A stretch of 64,000 nt of DNA. Source: Halalkalicoccus subterraneus. Its GTDB lineage: Archaea; Halobacteriota; Halobacteria; Halobacteriales; Halalkalicoccaceae. The notes beneath the pieces were generated by a model. It was not told the DNA's origin. It searched no databases and worked only from the letters and a program-made list of their open reading frames with translations. Positions 33,923-42,820 of the stretch are shown piece by piece. Positions within the stretch are counted from its first letter, which is position 1. Each line of letters starts with the position of its first letter. The position numbers and the translations under genes are program-made. The stretch is from assembly GCF_003697815.1 (NCBI RefSeq), contig NZ_RDQG01000037.1, positions 50,480 through 114,479 on the forward strand, read 5' to 3'.

Positions 33923-35067
33923 TGGCATATCTCACCGAGCTTGATTGGTTCGTTCCTGTCAAGGAATGGGAACGGTACTGCAACCTCATCTATGAGGTCT
34001 GGGGCGACACAGACCTCTACGGCGGAATTTTCGCCAGTCAGGCGATGCGGCAGTACATTGATATCGACGAGTTCGCAGAGGCTGAGAGGGAGATCTCCGA
34101 TACCCTCCAGACAGGGGGTCCATCACAGATAGAAAAAACAAACGCAACTACGACCCCGCTCTCCGAACAGGAGAAGTGCCGGGTCCGAGTGGGGGTCCAC
34201 CCACCAACGAAGGAGGTGTTTGCCTCGGTCGCCCGATCCAACGGCATGAACCCCGGTGTCATGTTCGCGTACGCGATCCGCGAGTATCGGGAGGGTGGCC
34301 GAATGAGAAGGATCGTGGAGAAGTTTAAGAAATTTGATGAGTTCAAACAGCAGGATGATCACGAACAGGAGGAGGAATGCAACCCTACGACCCCGGCAGA
34401 GAAGCACGAGGTCATCTGTGACCAAATCAGGGACACCGTTGGATTGGACAAGAACATTCCCGAGGAGACACTTGTCGAGACGATCGAGGACGTCGCCGGA
34501 TCGTCGCAACCGACGATTAACAAGTACCTCCCGGACGTGATAGACGACCTCGAGTTAGTGCATCACCCCAAGAACGCCGATCTGTACATTCACGAATCGC
34601 GCTTGGAGGAGATGGGCATTGATCCGAATGCACCACCGATCGACCGGAAACCCGCTGCTGTCCTCGATCGGGACGAGCGGGTCCAAGCTATCAAGATCGA
34701 GCTTCACCGTAACGCAGCTGCTATGAGCGTCTCCGAGATCCAATCCTCGGTTCTTGACGGCGCTTGGTCGTGGAGTCACGTCGACGAGCTCACTACCGAG
34801 ATCGCCAACCAGGATGGGTTCGGGTTCCGCGACACAAATAGCAGTAAGAAGATTCTTGGGAAATCGGGCGGCTCCTCTCACCAGACACGATCTCAGTCTT
34901 CCTCCCGGTCGAGTGGGACTGATTCAACTGGCTCCGACCATGCCCAGCAGCACGATCACGACCAGGACGACAACGATGAGCGGGAGAAGCTCACGTCGGA
35001 CGCAGCCGCCGAGATGGACGTGCTCATGAACGCGGAAGTCGCAACGGACGGGGGTGAGGATATCTAA
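33922..35067 (+). CDS. Plasmid-type DNA-binding-like protein, 381 aa
   Basis: No named family recognised. N-terminal part (about 1-110) includes a stretch VRVGVHPPTKEVFASVARSNGMNPGVMFAYAIREY that resembles a ribbon-helix-helix or helical DNA-binding element. The middle (about 155-230) is winged-helix-like (EETLVETIEDVAGSSQPTI, KYLPDVIDDLELV), and about 245-300 repeats the pattern. The last ~80 residues are Ser/His/Asp-rich and disordered. An adaptor or replication/partition protein of the element is plausible. ATG start overlaps the preceding frame by one base. Confidence 0.65.
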   Translation: MAYLTELDWFVPVKEWERYCNLIYEVWGDTDLYGGIFASQAMRQYIDIDEFAEAEREISDTLQTGGPSQIEKTNATTTPLSEQEKCRVRVGVHPPTKEVFASVARSNGMNPGVMFAYAIREYREGGRMRRIVEKFKKFDEFKQQDDHEQEEECNPTTPAEKHEVICDQIRDTVGLDKNIPEETLVETIEDVAGSSQPTINKYLPDVIDDLELVHHPKNADLYIHESRLEEMGIDPNAPPIDRKPAAVLDRDERVQAIKIELHRNAAAMSVSEIQSSVLDGAWSWSHVDELTTEIANQDGFGFRDTNSSKKILGKSGGSSHQTRSQSSSRSSGTDSTGSDHAQQHDHDQDDNDEREKLTSDAAAEMDVLMNAEVATDGGEDI

Positions 35068-35109
35068 CTTTCCTTCTTTATCCCCCTATGATGGGGTTGA
35101 TAAGGTGGT

Positions 35110-35379
35110 GTGACCGCCGAGATCCCTCGGCGTGAGCGTGATATCCATGCCGCAATGGAGAGTGTCATGGGGAATCTTACGGACTACTTCAAGGAGACGT
35201 ATACGCCGCTGATTCTCGATCGACTCGCGTATGAGCCATCGCCGAGTAACGCGGACCTCTTCCTCCCAATTGGAGACGCCGAGCAGCACCGTTGTGAGGA
35301 GACTGAGACGGAGGCAACTCAGCAGATGGCCGACCTCACACAGGCGATTCCGGCAACGGATGGTGGAACATCTGAGTGA
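35110..35379 (+). CDS. Small hypothetical protein, 89 aa
   Basis: GTG start at 35110. Acidic, with a helical first half (RRERDIHAAMESVMGNLTDYF) and disordered tail. Lies 42 bases after the 381-aa gene, possibly in its operon. No motif recognised. Confidence 0.5.
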   Translation: MTAEIPRRERDIHAAMESVMGNLTDYFKETYTPLILDRLAYEPSPSNADLFLPIGDAEQHRCEETETEATQQMADLTQAIPATDGGTSE

Positions 35380-35419
35380 CATCTCCGCCGGGTAGCTGTT
35401 GAGATTGTTATTTCCTTAG

Positions 35420-35465
35420 CCTTGTGCAACAACCGCCTTTCAAGAATGACCGATGTTGCACAAGG
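35420..35465. repeat. Dispersed inverted repeat IR-TGCA, copy 2
   Basis: Arms CCTTGTGCAACA (35420-35431) and TGTTGCACAAGG (35454-35465), perfect 12 bp complement, 22-base centre. Confidence 0.8.
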
Positions 35466-36423
35466 TCAGCAGCATCAGTCGAGCAAGTATCCCGAGTATG
35501 ATCCTCGTCAGCCGATCCTGGTGTGACTGTTAATCGATGCTCTAGCAGTCACCTTTGCCGAGAGTGAAGGCGGTACTAATGGCGACACTGATGTGAGATC
35601 TGACGTGCTGCCAAAAACCTCCCCGGCGTGGGAGGTCCAACAATGATCGAAGGGGTAGGTACCCTCAGTGGCGGCGTACAGGGGAGGCGACCGCCACCAA
35701 TTACTACCATGTCAATATACTTAATCTTTTTGGTTATAGTTTCGAATCTTGGACTTTAATGATGAGTGCACGTTGGACCCTGTCTCACCGTTAGTACCAC
35801 CGACTCGGTATCTACTGACAGGCTGAAGATGACGCAGGCTCCCGGCCCTGAGGCCACGGCCGGGAGTAGGAGGGTGACCCTCCCGTGAACTAGTAGTAGT
35901 ACCTACCTATTAGTTACCAGGAGGCTAGAACGTTCCTTGTGGTTTTCACAGTAGTTCTATTATCATTCGATTATTCTATTATTTCTTCATATCATATTAA
36001 TTTCAATAAAGTGATAAGATATATGATGCTCCGGGTGCTAATAATATGTGCCAGGCGTGGATGACCGGTCTCTCGAGTCACAAGGAGGGATCGAAGTGGC
36101 TCTCTGGTTGTGTTCTGGAGAAGGGCATGCACGCCTGGACGCCTGCGGTGGAGTGCAGGAGTCAACTATGGCCTCAGTCCTGCCCTCTCATGAAGGCGTG
36201 TACCCTATCGTTAGATTCACACTACTAGTTATTAAATCTAGCACCCAAATGAATTGTCGCTACTGAGATTGGAGACGCCACGAAGATCATCTCTTTAGGA
36301 GGGAGCGAAAAGACTCCCTATACAGTCCACCATCTGGCAGATTTCTCAGGAAATTGGAGCCGAGTGTTGAATTTCCGGGAGCCCTGCGGTGCAGACTGGG
36401 TTAATCGAGGATCTGTTCAGATA
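35466..36423. other. Non-coding region with several strong hairpins, possible structured RNA
   Basis: Nearly 1 kb without a credible gene. Hairpins: CCTCCC/GGGAGG near 35614-35632, CTCCCGGCC/GGCCGGGAG near 35847-35875, GGAGGG/CCCTCC directly after it, and a long-range pair CCAGGCGTG (about 36051) / CACGCCTGG (about 36129). Between 35700 and 36040 it is AT-rich with TAGTAGTAG runs. GC-rich folded islands in AT-rich DNA are typical of expressed structured RNAs or of replication/transfer origins. Confidence 0.4.
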
Positions 36424-36469
36424 CCTTGTGCAATACCACCCGTCCTCACTTGGCAGATGATGCACAAGG
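36424..36469. repeat. Dispersed inverted repeat IR-TGCA, copy 3 (degenerate)
   Basis: Arms CCTTGTGCAAT (36424-36434) and GATGCACAAGG (36459-36469); same overall length of 46 as copy 2, but inner bases have drifted. Confidence 0.65.
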
Positions 36470-36939
36470 TTAGCCAACTCTCTGTCGATAAACACCAATT
36501 AACTAATACAATTGATGCTCTATGAGTTACTGCAGCCTGCCTAGCCCCTGGCTGCACGCATACCCACCCCACTCTCTCGTTCATGAGAACCTTTCCGATT
36601 CGGAGGGATTTTCGACGCACAACTAGCAGGCGAATCGGATACGAACACCTTGCCATGATTGGAACTGCAAGACACCACCGGAGTCAGTGAGTGATTCCGG
36701 CTCCGAATCGGGCGGTCACTACTGATCACTCAAGTCATCCGAAGGTGTCGCCCTCTCGCTTCCGTAACAGCTGATGGTTATAAATAAATACTAATTACAG
36801 AAAAGTTAACAAGGCGTCAGTATGTAGATGCACCTGTCGCGGACGGCCCTAACCCCTATCCCGACCGCGGCAGCACCCATATCTGGGTGCAGCGGCTCCC
36901 CATCACCTGTCATCGGTTTCGCTTCGACTCGCATCTCGA
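36470..36939. other. Non-coding region
   Basis: About 470 bases with no supported gene; AT-rich around 36775-36815. Holds GCACCCATATCTGGGTGC, a perfect 8 bp stem, near 36876. Confidence 0.35.
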
Positions 36940-37226
36940 TCGCATCGCACGCGACGTTCATGAGTGCGCCGAGAAAGCGCCTGCTGGGCTCGTACTTGTT
37001 AGGCAAATAATTACGAAGGGATTACCGCTGCTGAAGGAACGAAGCCTCATACACAAACGGTGGTCCGCGTTATGGACTTCCTCAACAAATTGGGCAAAGA
37101 CGACGTTGAACAGACGAAACGACGCTCGAAGAAACTCGTTATCGTCGATAAAAATGCGGCAGACGCATATCACGATCGTTGTGATAGGGAAATCGAGCAA
37201 CCCCCATGATAAGCGTGATATCCTAA
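36940..37226 (+). pseudogene. Decayed 3' copy of the coiled-coil winged-helix gene
   Basis: Aligns with the last ~95 codons of the gene at 21350-22054: ARDVHECAEKAPAGLVL then, after a one-base deletion near 37022 (GGATTACC against GTTCTTACC), HTQTVVRVMDFLNKLG and KRRSKKLVIVD through a stop at the same place. The 5' coiled-coil half is missing. The wing and helix residues outside the deletion are well kept, so the loss is recent or the fragment is tolerated. Confidence 0.8.
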
Positions 37227-37321
37227 CACCAAATCAATACAATTAAGAGTAGTCCGAAAGAACAAATCAGGTAAGCAGAGTAGCGGCAGTAACAACTACA
37301 ACCAACTCTAGTATAGTACAA

Positions 37322-37393
37322 TAGTAGTGTCGATAGTAAAAACGATTTTGGCGGTTCTAGCTCCGCAAGCATATCACACCACGGTGTGATTAG
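37322..37393. repeat. Conserved block with 18 bp palindrome, copy 2
   Basis: Shares AAACGATTTTG, GGTTCTA-type and the identical palindrome ATCACACCACGGTGTGAT (37373-37390) with 22149-22222, in the same position downstream of the winged-helix gene copy. Confidence 0.6.
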
Positions 37394-37594
37394 AGTAGAG
37401 TTACTGGAGTCATGGTTTCATTCTCGTCATACCGTTTCTCCGTCGTTTGGTTTGGCAGTGATTTCTCTACTTCCTATGCAGATGAATGATTACGCTCGTC
37501 AGAATCGTTTTGACAGTATCTAGTTCGATAGACCGTTGATTCCTACTGGACTCAATTAATATGGAGAGTATATAGCGCGGTATATGCAGTGGTT

Positions 37595-37873
37595 TCATGG
37601 CGGTGGTTTGTCGGATCTAGGAAGTTCGCTGATACAGTGCTTACAATATGTATAGAAGAGATCATTTTTTGTGTGGCATGCTCGGCACAGTCTACTTGAT
37701 GGGGGGTCTGATATAGCTTGATTAAGGGGAGACGATTGTGGCTGAGTCACTGAACGTAACGAAGTGCCTCCGTTGTCGCTCTCTTGTTTCCACCGCCTGA
37801 GATAGTACTGACTGAGGCCGTACCAAAGTAGGCCGATAAAGAGAATCGCGAGTAGTTGGCTAGACGATACCAT
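37595..37873 (-). CDS. Single-pass membrane protein with zinc ribbon, 92 aa
   Basis: N-terminal hydrophobic helix (about 5-25, LLAILFIGLLWYGLSQYYL), a polar linker, then CRACHTKNDLFYTYCKHC (about 63-80), a four-Cys zinc ribbon on the cytoplasmic side. This compact design is common in haloarchaea; role unknown. Confidence 0.65.
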   Translation of the reverse strand: MVSSSQLLAILFIGLLWYGLSQYYLRRWKQESDNGGTSLRSVTQPQSSPLNQAISDPPSSRLCRACHTKNDLFYTYCKHCISELPRSDKPPP

Positions 37874-38111
37874 CCTCTCGTTTGGTATAGCGTGCCAAGC
37901 TCAATGAGATTTTTCATTTGTTTCTGACTTGAATATATGAACTATAATCGTTGAACACATACGTCCATATGCTGTTTTCCTCCATTTGAGAGGATCAGTA
38001 TTCGAATTTCCAGGATTCCCTCACGCCGATTGTATCTCCTACTGAGGGAAGGCAACAGAATTATATCAGCCCGATATTCTTCGAAGAGATAATGATACGG
38101 TTCCATCGTCT

Positions 38112-38489
38112 ATGACTCGGCCTAAGCCTACAGAGAGCTCCATAATCGAAACAACTCTTTCACTGGATACAGTCTTGGAGCTACTAGCGAATCAACGCCG
38201 ACGATTCGCGCTCTATGCGGTAGTCGATTTGACTGACGATCTCATCGAGTTTGAGATGCTTATTGAGGAAGTCGCAACTCTCGAAGCAGCATGCGCACAG
38301 ACAGCACTCACTCGTGAGCAGTACCAAGACGTGGCTGCCGATCTGTACCACTGGCACCTCCCTGTTCTTGCTGATGTCGAACTCATTGATTTCGATACGC
38401 GAGACGAACTAGTCCGATATTGGCCCCATCACGTCCTCGAAACGTGGGTCGCCCGCGTAAGACAGGACGAACTAGTACACCGAGAGTAG
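38112..38489 (+). CDS. DUF7344-type winged-helix regulator, 125 aa
   Basis: LSLDTVLELLANQRRRFALYAV at residues 16-37 is the hallmark of haloarchaeal DUF7344 proteins, followed by an ASLAxx-like helical segment and a YxxLxHxHLPxLxD-type stretch (DLYHWHLPVLADVELIDFD, 77-95) that forms the wing. Likely a DNA-binding regulator. Single gene. Confidence 0.75.
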   Translation: MTRPKPTESSIIETTLSLDTVLELLANQRRRFALYAVVDLTDDLIEFEMLIEEVATLEAACAQTALTREQYQDVAADLYHWHLPVLADVELIDFDTRDELVRYWPHHVLETWVARVRQDELVHRE

Positions 38490-38527
38490 CTCTCAAATCA
38501 ACTCAAAACGACTTACCTTCACAGAGA

Positions 38528-38641
38528 CGGTTGTTCGAGCGGTACAACTACCAGTGCTGGTACGTCCCGTAAACGGCTGGTGACAGCTCTAGCCAAGTAC
38601 CCTCCCGAGAGATTCTACTCCGGATAATGGTCGTCCATGGA
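38528..38641. repeat. ~110 bp non-coding repeat element, copy 1
   Basis: Matches 50863-50971: both read ACGGTT/GCGGTT...GGTAC..CC.GTAAACGGCTGGTGAC.GCT.TAGCC then ...CGTCCATGG/CTGTCCATGG. Contains no open frame. The match covers most of the only 300-base gap between two regulator genes. Confidence 0.6.
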
Positions 38642-38793
38642 CAGACTACAGTGGTAAACGCCTACCGAGTTCGACGATTAGTCCAGACGCGAACGGAGCA
38701 ACTGTACGAGTCGAGACTATATCCGCGGACATCATAATTAGTGCCAGTTCCATCAGTCAACAGATTCACCGCGTTTAGAACCGTAGAACAAGT

Positions 38794-39504
38794 ATGACTG
38801 TTGATGAGCCCGACAATGCGCTTCGGCTGTCACTGAAGATTTGGCACCCTGATTGCTGGACAACCCACGTCACTGAACAGATCGATATCGGAATTCTCAG
38901 CTACGGGATATACACAACGGTGGACGATCATGCAACAAGTCTCTGTACGTTTTATGCGGATGATCAAACAACGATCGACGAGGCGATCGATTTCGTTCGA
39001 AACTCGCCACCTGTCTGTTCTGTCGCCGAAATGAGTCTCGATTACGATACCGGTTCAGTCGCGTCACCGGGGAACGCAACCCAGGAAGTGCTTGTCGAGC
39101 AGGACGGCGGGACGCAGATCACGCAGGCGTTCACCTCGCGCGGATTTGTCTTCGAACCAGTTCACTCCACAGATGGCTTCGAGTATTGGACACTGTTAAC
39201 AAACCATAACAAAGAACAGATTCGGGCTGTCCTCGATACCATCCGTGAGGAGAAAAACGCAGAGATTACCGTTAGAAAAATCACCTCAGCAGCCTCGATA
39301 ACCGACAATAGTCGCCTCCCGCTTTACGAACTCTCACAGCGACAGCGTGAGGTCTTTGAACTCGCTCGTGAGTGGGGATATTACGATTGGCCGAAGCAGT
39401 GTTCAGCACGTGCATTGGCTACGGAGTTGGGAATCGCAACCTCGACTCTGCACGAACACCTTCACAAGGTGGAGGCGAAGCTACTTGATCCCCCACCGAA
39501 GTGA
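38794..39504 (+). CDS. Bat-like HTH_10 transcription regulator
   Basis: 236 aa. The C-terminal ~55 residues (LSQRQREVFELAREWGYYDWP, then ARALATELGIATSTLHEHLHKVEAKLL) are the HTH_10 domain of haloarchaeal Bat/DmsR-type regulators. The N-terminal ~170 residues form two ligand- or redox-sensing beta-rich repeats without cysteine pairs. Converges with the EamA transporter gene (14-base gap between stops). Confidence 0.88.
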   Translation: MTVDEPDNALRLSLKIWHPDCWTTHVTEQIDIGILSYGIYTTVDDHATSLCTFYADDQTTIDEAIDFVRNSPPVCSVAEMSLDYDTGSVASPGNATQEVLVEQDGGTQITQAFTSRGFVFEPVHSTDGFEYWTLLTNHNKEQIRAVLDTIREEKNAEITVRKITSAASITDNSRLPLYELSQRQREVFELAREWGYYDWPKQCSARALATELGIATSTLHEHLHKVEAKLLDPPPK

Positions 39505-39518
39505 GCCGATCTATGAGC

Positions 39519-40445
39519 CTACGATGAGAGGAACCGGCAGCACTGCAGGAATTCGCCCCGCAGAGTCTCATATTTGAGTAGTGCGAATCCAAAGAGAATA
39601 ACCAGAAATCCGAGGAGCGACATCGTGTCAATCTCCTCGCCAAGCCAAAGCCAGCCGATCAGTGCGGCAAAAACCGGTGTCACGTACTCAATGAGGTTCG
39701 TTTCGATTGATCCCAGTCTGTCGAGCAATGCAAAGTATGCAAGGAATCCAATGACGGTGGGAACCACAACGAGATACGCGAGGACACCAATCGCTTCGGG
39801 AGACCACTGGATCGACGCAATTGATTCCGAGCGCCCGAGGCTGATCGCCTGCAGTTCGATCGCACCGAGCACCATTGCCCACGCCTGTCTCGATTCAAGA
39901 GACAGATCGACCGGATAGCGCTGAACGAAAACCGATCCTATGGCGGTTGACACCGCCGCTGCGACGATCAAGAGTTCTCCCTGTGAACCACCTGAGAGGA
40001 CCCCGCTAATGTCGGGACGCGCAACGAGCGCAACGCCGACAAAACTGACGACGATTCCAAGTATTCCGGCGACAGCAACCCGCTCGTCGGCCAAGAGTAC
40101 GTGAGCAAACCCGATCGTTAGAATCGGCGCAGTAGAGACGAGAATCGCCGCGACGGCGCTCGTAACGTACTGCTGGCCAACGAAGAGCAATGCGTGATAT
40201 CCCCCATAGATGAAGATGCCGCTCGTAAGGATGTGCAGCCACTCGGCCAACCCGTTCGGGCGGAGTCGATTCGCGCGGACGATAGTGTAGACGAGCATAA
40301 CTAGTGCCGCGAGTTCGAATCGAAGCGCCGCATAGAGAATCGGCGGGAAATACTCAAGCCCGGCGTTGATCGCGACGAACGACGATCCCCACGCGGCTGC
40401 GAGGCCGACAAATAGTGCTATCGTTCCGTATTGTCTGGAGTCCAT
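39519..40445 (-). CDS. EamA/DMT-family transporter
   Basis: 308 aa with ten predicted membrane helices in two EamA repeats (GLAAAWGSSFVAINAGLEYFPP at the start and LDRLGSIETNLIEYVTPVFAALIGWLWLGE in the second half are typical). Exports or imports small metabolites, possibly amino acids or nucleosides; substrate cannot be told. Possible target of the adjacent Bat-like regulator. Confidence 0.88.
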   Translation of the reverse strand: MDSRQYGTIALFVGLAAAWGSSFVAINAGLEYFPPILYAALRFELAALVMLVYTIVRANRLRPNGLAEWLHILTSGIFIYGGYHALLFVGQQYVTSAVAAILVSTAPILTIGFAHVLLADERVAVAGILGIVVSFVGVALVARPDISGVLSGGSQGELLIVAAAVSTAIGSVFVQRYPVDLSLESRQAWAMVLGAIELQAISLGRSESIASIQWSPEAIGVLAYLVVVPTVIGFLAYFALLDRLGSIETNLIEYVTPVFAALIGWLWLGEEIDTMSLLGFLVILFGFALLKYETLRGEFLQCCRFLSS

Positions 40446-40579
40446 TACCTGTTGCTACGTCTAAGCCATCTCTCAACCCACGACCGGCCATACTAGGCTG
40501 CCCATTCGATCAACAATTAATCTCGGATCGAATCCTCGTCTCGAAAGAATACACGCAAATGGTGCGATGCTCACTTAGA

Positions 40580-40616
40580 TTGACATCCTCCTCCGGCTTT
40601 AGCCGGAGGAATCTTT
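40580..40616. mobile_element. Orphan IS200/IS605-type end hairpin
   Basis: TTGACATCC followed by a perfect 10 bp stem TCCTCCGGCT / AGCCGGAGGA (40589-40598, 40601-40610) and AATCTTTCC. Read on the minus strand as ...GATTCCTCCGGC...GGAGGATGTCAA, it matches the conserved right ends of haloarchaeal IS200/IS605 (IS1341-type, TnpB) elements. No TnpA or TnpB gene remains here. Confidence 0.6.
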
Positions 40617-40635
40617 CCGTCACCGCAGACGGATT

Positions 40636-41007
40636 CTACGCGCCGACAATATCTGACCGATAGCTGTCGATTTCTGTTAGAACCTGTTGACGATCCGATT
40701 TGGGAACGTCGTTCATCTCGAGAGCTGTATCTAAATGCTCTGCAACGGCATCGAATTCGTCATCTGTGATCCCCATCCCTTCATGAGCGTCGTACATATC
40801 GGCACCATCGTAGTCAACCGGGCCACCAGTTACAGCCGAGATGAACTGTGCCTGGTGGGCTCGGAGAGCAGTCGTATCCGTCTCCTCGAAATGGTGCGCA
40901 ACTTGCTCATCATTTAACACTCGATCATAGAAATCATCCACGACGGTTTCAATAGCGTCTTGACCACCCAAGCGATCGAACAGTGGTTCGTTAGTACTCA
41001 TCGACAC
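40636..41007 (-). CDS. glbN: Truncated haemoglobin, group I
   Basis: 123 aa. The LFDRLGGQDAIETVVDDFYDRVLND start, Tyr27 at position B10 and the proximal His75 in DAHEGMGI identify a 2/2 globin (trHb1 type). Such proteins bind O2 and NO and detoxify NO or handle low oxygen. Translation may start at Met1 or Met3. It shares the window with a NO reductase and ferredoxin, fitting nitrosative stress defence. Minus-strand single gene. Confidence 0.92.
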   Translation of the reverse strand: MSMSTNEPLFDRLGGQDAIETVVDDFYDRVLNDEQVAHHFEETDTTALRAHQAQFISAVTGGPVDYDGADMYDAHEGMGITDDEFDAVAEHLDTALEMNDVPKSDRQQVLTEIDSYRSDIVGA

Positions 41008-41157
41008 CGTTGGCTACACTCGCATGTCCTAATACAGTTTTGATAATATAACCACATATCTTGGAATATTTCCGGTACTGCTCGGACCAGAGCAGTCCAG
41101 TTACGCTGAGCCAATAGGCTAAGTGTCTTGTCTACGTAGCCGTAGAGCGATCCTCTA

Positions 41158-41310
41158 ATGGTCCAATCCGATCGCAATACATCACCAAACGAGCCGCAAG
41201 AAACAGCACCCTGCTTCGCTTGCGGGCAAGAGACATCACTTCCGGACGACACACAGAGTCCCGTTTGCTACCGACCGTTGTGTGATGACTGTGCCGACGA
41301 TTCGGGGTGA
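41158..41310 (+). CDS. Small double-CxxC zinc protein, 50 aa
   Basis: Contains CFACGQET, then CYRPLCDDC: a CPxCG-like zinc mini-protein. ATG 41158, stop 41310. Too short to be caught by length filters but the cysteine pattern and acidic tail support it. Confidence 0.55.
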   Translation: MVQSDRNTSPNEPQETAPCFACGQETSLPDDTQSPVCYRPLCDDCADDSG

Positions 41311-41357
41311 ATGGCTGGTTAGGCAATTGAAGAAGCGGTATTCAATCTTGATCTACG

Positions 41358-41483
41358 ATGAATGCACAGAATCATACTGAGTATCTCGTTATGAGTGCTC
41401 CTGGTCGGGAAGCCGTGTTTACGGCGAGTATCGTATTCGGCGACACACTCAGTATCGACCGATCGAATCTGTATCTATGGTAA
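41358..41483 (+). CDS. Possible small gene, 41 aa, overlapping the next
   Basis: MNAQNHTEYLVMSAPGREAVF... ends TGG TAA with the next ATG overlapping (ATGGTAA), as in coupled genes. No motif; low to moderate support. Confidence 0.35.
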   Translation: MNAQNHTEYLVMSAPGREAVFTASIVFGDTLSIDRSNLYLW

Positions 41484-41800
41484 CGTCGATCCGGACGGTA
41501 GATCGAGGTGCGTGGCTCAGTATAAATGGAACGCGTGAATTCGGCATAAGTGATCTCTGGCCGCTCGCCGAATCAGATATCTGTGCCTGTGAAGTAACTG
41601 ACTTCCTTGCCGAAGGAATCGCTGAGATTGGTGTTGATCCGCCAAATATCGAAGCTCAGTTTACAGGCCGATGTATCGTATGCGGAACTGAAGGGACGAC
41701 CGGTTGGCTTGTCCTCGGTCGGGTAAACCCAGTTGATCAAACGTTTTTGGGTGTTGATCCGGAGTCCATTCATGTCCCTAATCGGCAATTCTGCCATTAG
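41477..41800 (+). CDS. Hypothetical protein with Cys pair, 107 aa
   Basis: Beta-rich protein with CACEV and CIVCGTEGTTGWL; the latter looks like half of a zinc knuckle. Ends at CH. Stop overlaps the convergent minus-strand gene by 4 bases. Not recognised. Confidence 0.5.
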   Translation: MVTSIRTVDRGAWLSINGTREFGISDLWPLAESDICACEVTDFLAEGIAEIGVDPPNIEAQFTGRCIVCGTEGTTGWLVLGRVNPVDQTFLGVDPESIHVPNRQFCH

Positions 41801-42180
41801 TCGAATACAGACGGCCAGCCCCGATACTGGATCTCTTGGTGAAGCCGCTCCCGATCGTAGTAGCGAAAGTCATACCTGCGGCAGTACTGATCGGATTGCT
41901 CGGGTTCATCGGACCACCTGTTGACTCGCCAGACATCCAATTTGGAGTGTGTAGAGAGGCCTTCTATCTCGATATGAGAGATATCAACCCCGTCGTATCC
42001 GTTTTGGATTGCTTTACACAGTGTTTCCCGGAGCGTTTCCTCGAACGACTGGGCAACACACCGACTTACAGAACTGCACGCCTCACTCCCGGTTTTGCAA
42101 CGCCCAGATGATTTCTCAAGGGATACGGAGGTGGATGTCTGTCTCAACTTCGCCCGGTCTCTTTTGGAAGTATCACGCAT
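41797..42180 (-). CDS. Hypothetical protein, 127 aa
   Basis: First ~40 residues are basic and unlike haloarchaeal proteins, so a later start (for example near SFEETLRETL, residue 45) may be right. The remainder (LCKAIQNGYDGVDISHIEIEGL, LDVWRVNRWSDEPEQ, YYDRERLHQEIQYRG) is acidic and well formed. No family recognised. Confidence 0.5.
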   Translation of the reverse strand: MRDTSKRDRAKLRQTSTSVSLEKSSGRCKTGSEACSSVSRCVAQSFEETLRETLCKAIQNGYDGVDISHIEIEGLSTHSKLDVWRVNRWSDEPEQSDQYCRRYDFRYYDRERLHQEIQYRGWPSVFD

Positions 42181-42307
42181 GGTGGTATCGTCGTCGTGGA
42201 GTCTCCTGTGATTTCAACGGCTCATATGGAGCGTGTAGCGGTCCTTCGTTGGGAACATCTAGCGGCGGACGTACTCATCAACTTTCGGGCGTGCTGTGAG
42301 AACAGAT

Positions 42308-42820
42308 CTACTGTGAATCACTAGTCACTCGCTCAAAGAGATGGAGGACGATTGCGTGGACTTCCACAAGGATAACGACACTGATAACGATAATCGCAAC
42401 TTGCAGTGGCGTTGAGAGTAGCCCTAGCGAGACAATCAATGTCGTTGCGCACGCTGGCGCATGATTGGTATCCGTTGCAATCATTCCCCAGCTCGTCACG
42501 ATAATGGAGAGAACTCCACTCCCTGCAAGGCGGAGCCCATTAGGCGAAAATGCAGCATGAGTCGCTGTGATTGAGATACCAGCCGCGAGGACTGTATAAG
42601 CTGTTAATCCTACGACACCGCCGATAAGATGGCTCCCAACGATACGATAGGTTCGGGTACGTTCACCTCGTCGATCAAATGCAAGAATAAACGCTGACGG
42701 ACCAAGGCTGGGGAAAACAAACGGCTGTCCGCTTGCCCAGGCAACAAGTCCTAAGACAGTAAACAAAAAGCCCGCATACAGACTTGTTCCGACTCTCTGC
42801 CGTACCATGTTTGCTTTCAA
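42308..42820 (-). CDS. HPP-family membrane protein
   Basis: 170 aa, about four to five membrane helices. FVFPSLGPSAFILAF (about 34-48) and ATDTNHAPACATTLIVSLG (about 115-133) match the HPP family, whose signature is the GPSA / HPPAxA-type loop; here NHAPACAT replaces HPPA. HPP proteins include nitrite transporters of plants and cyanobacteria. Transport of a small anion is plausible. Confidence 0.8.
   Translation of the reverse strand: MKANMVRQRVGTSLYAGFLFTVLGLVAWASGQPFVFPSLGPSAFILAFDRRGERTRTYRIVGSHLIGGVVGLTAYTVLAAGISITATHAAFSPNGLRLAGSGVLSIIVTSWGMIATDTNHAPACATTLIVSLGLLSTPLQVAIIVISVVILVEVHAIVLHLFERVTSDSQ

Noticed and set aside
36046-36266. Plus-strand frames of 60 and 72 codons
   Set aside because: Overlapping frames in the hairpin region, non-haloarchaeal composition, stems explain the sequence better.
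35466-36423. Orc1/Cdc6 origin boxes (ORB)
   Set aside because: No repeated ORB-like motifs and no initiator gene; only AT-richness and hairpins.
35380-37594. CRISPR array
   Set aside because: The repeats seen are single inverted repeats far apart, without regular spacers; no cas gene in the window.
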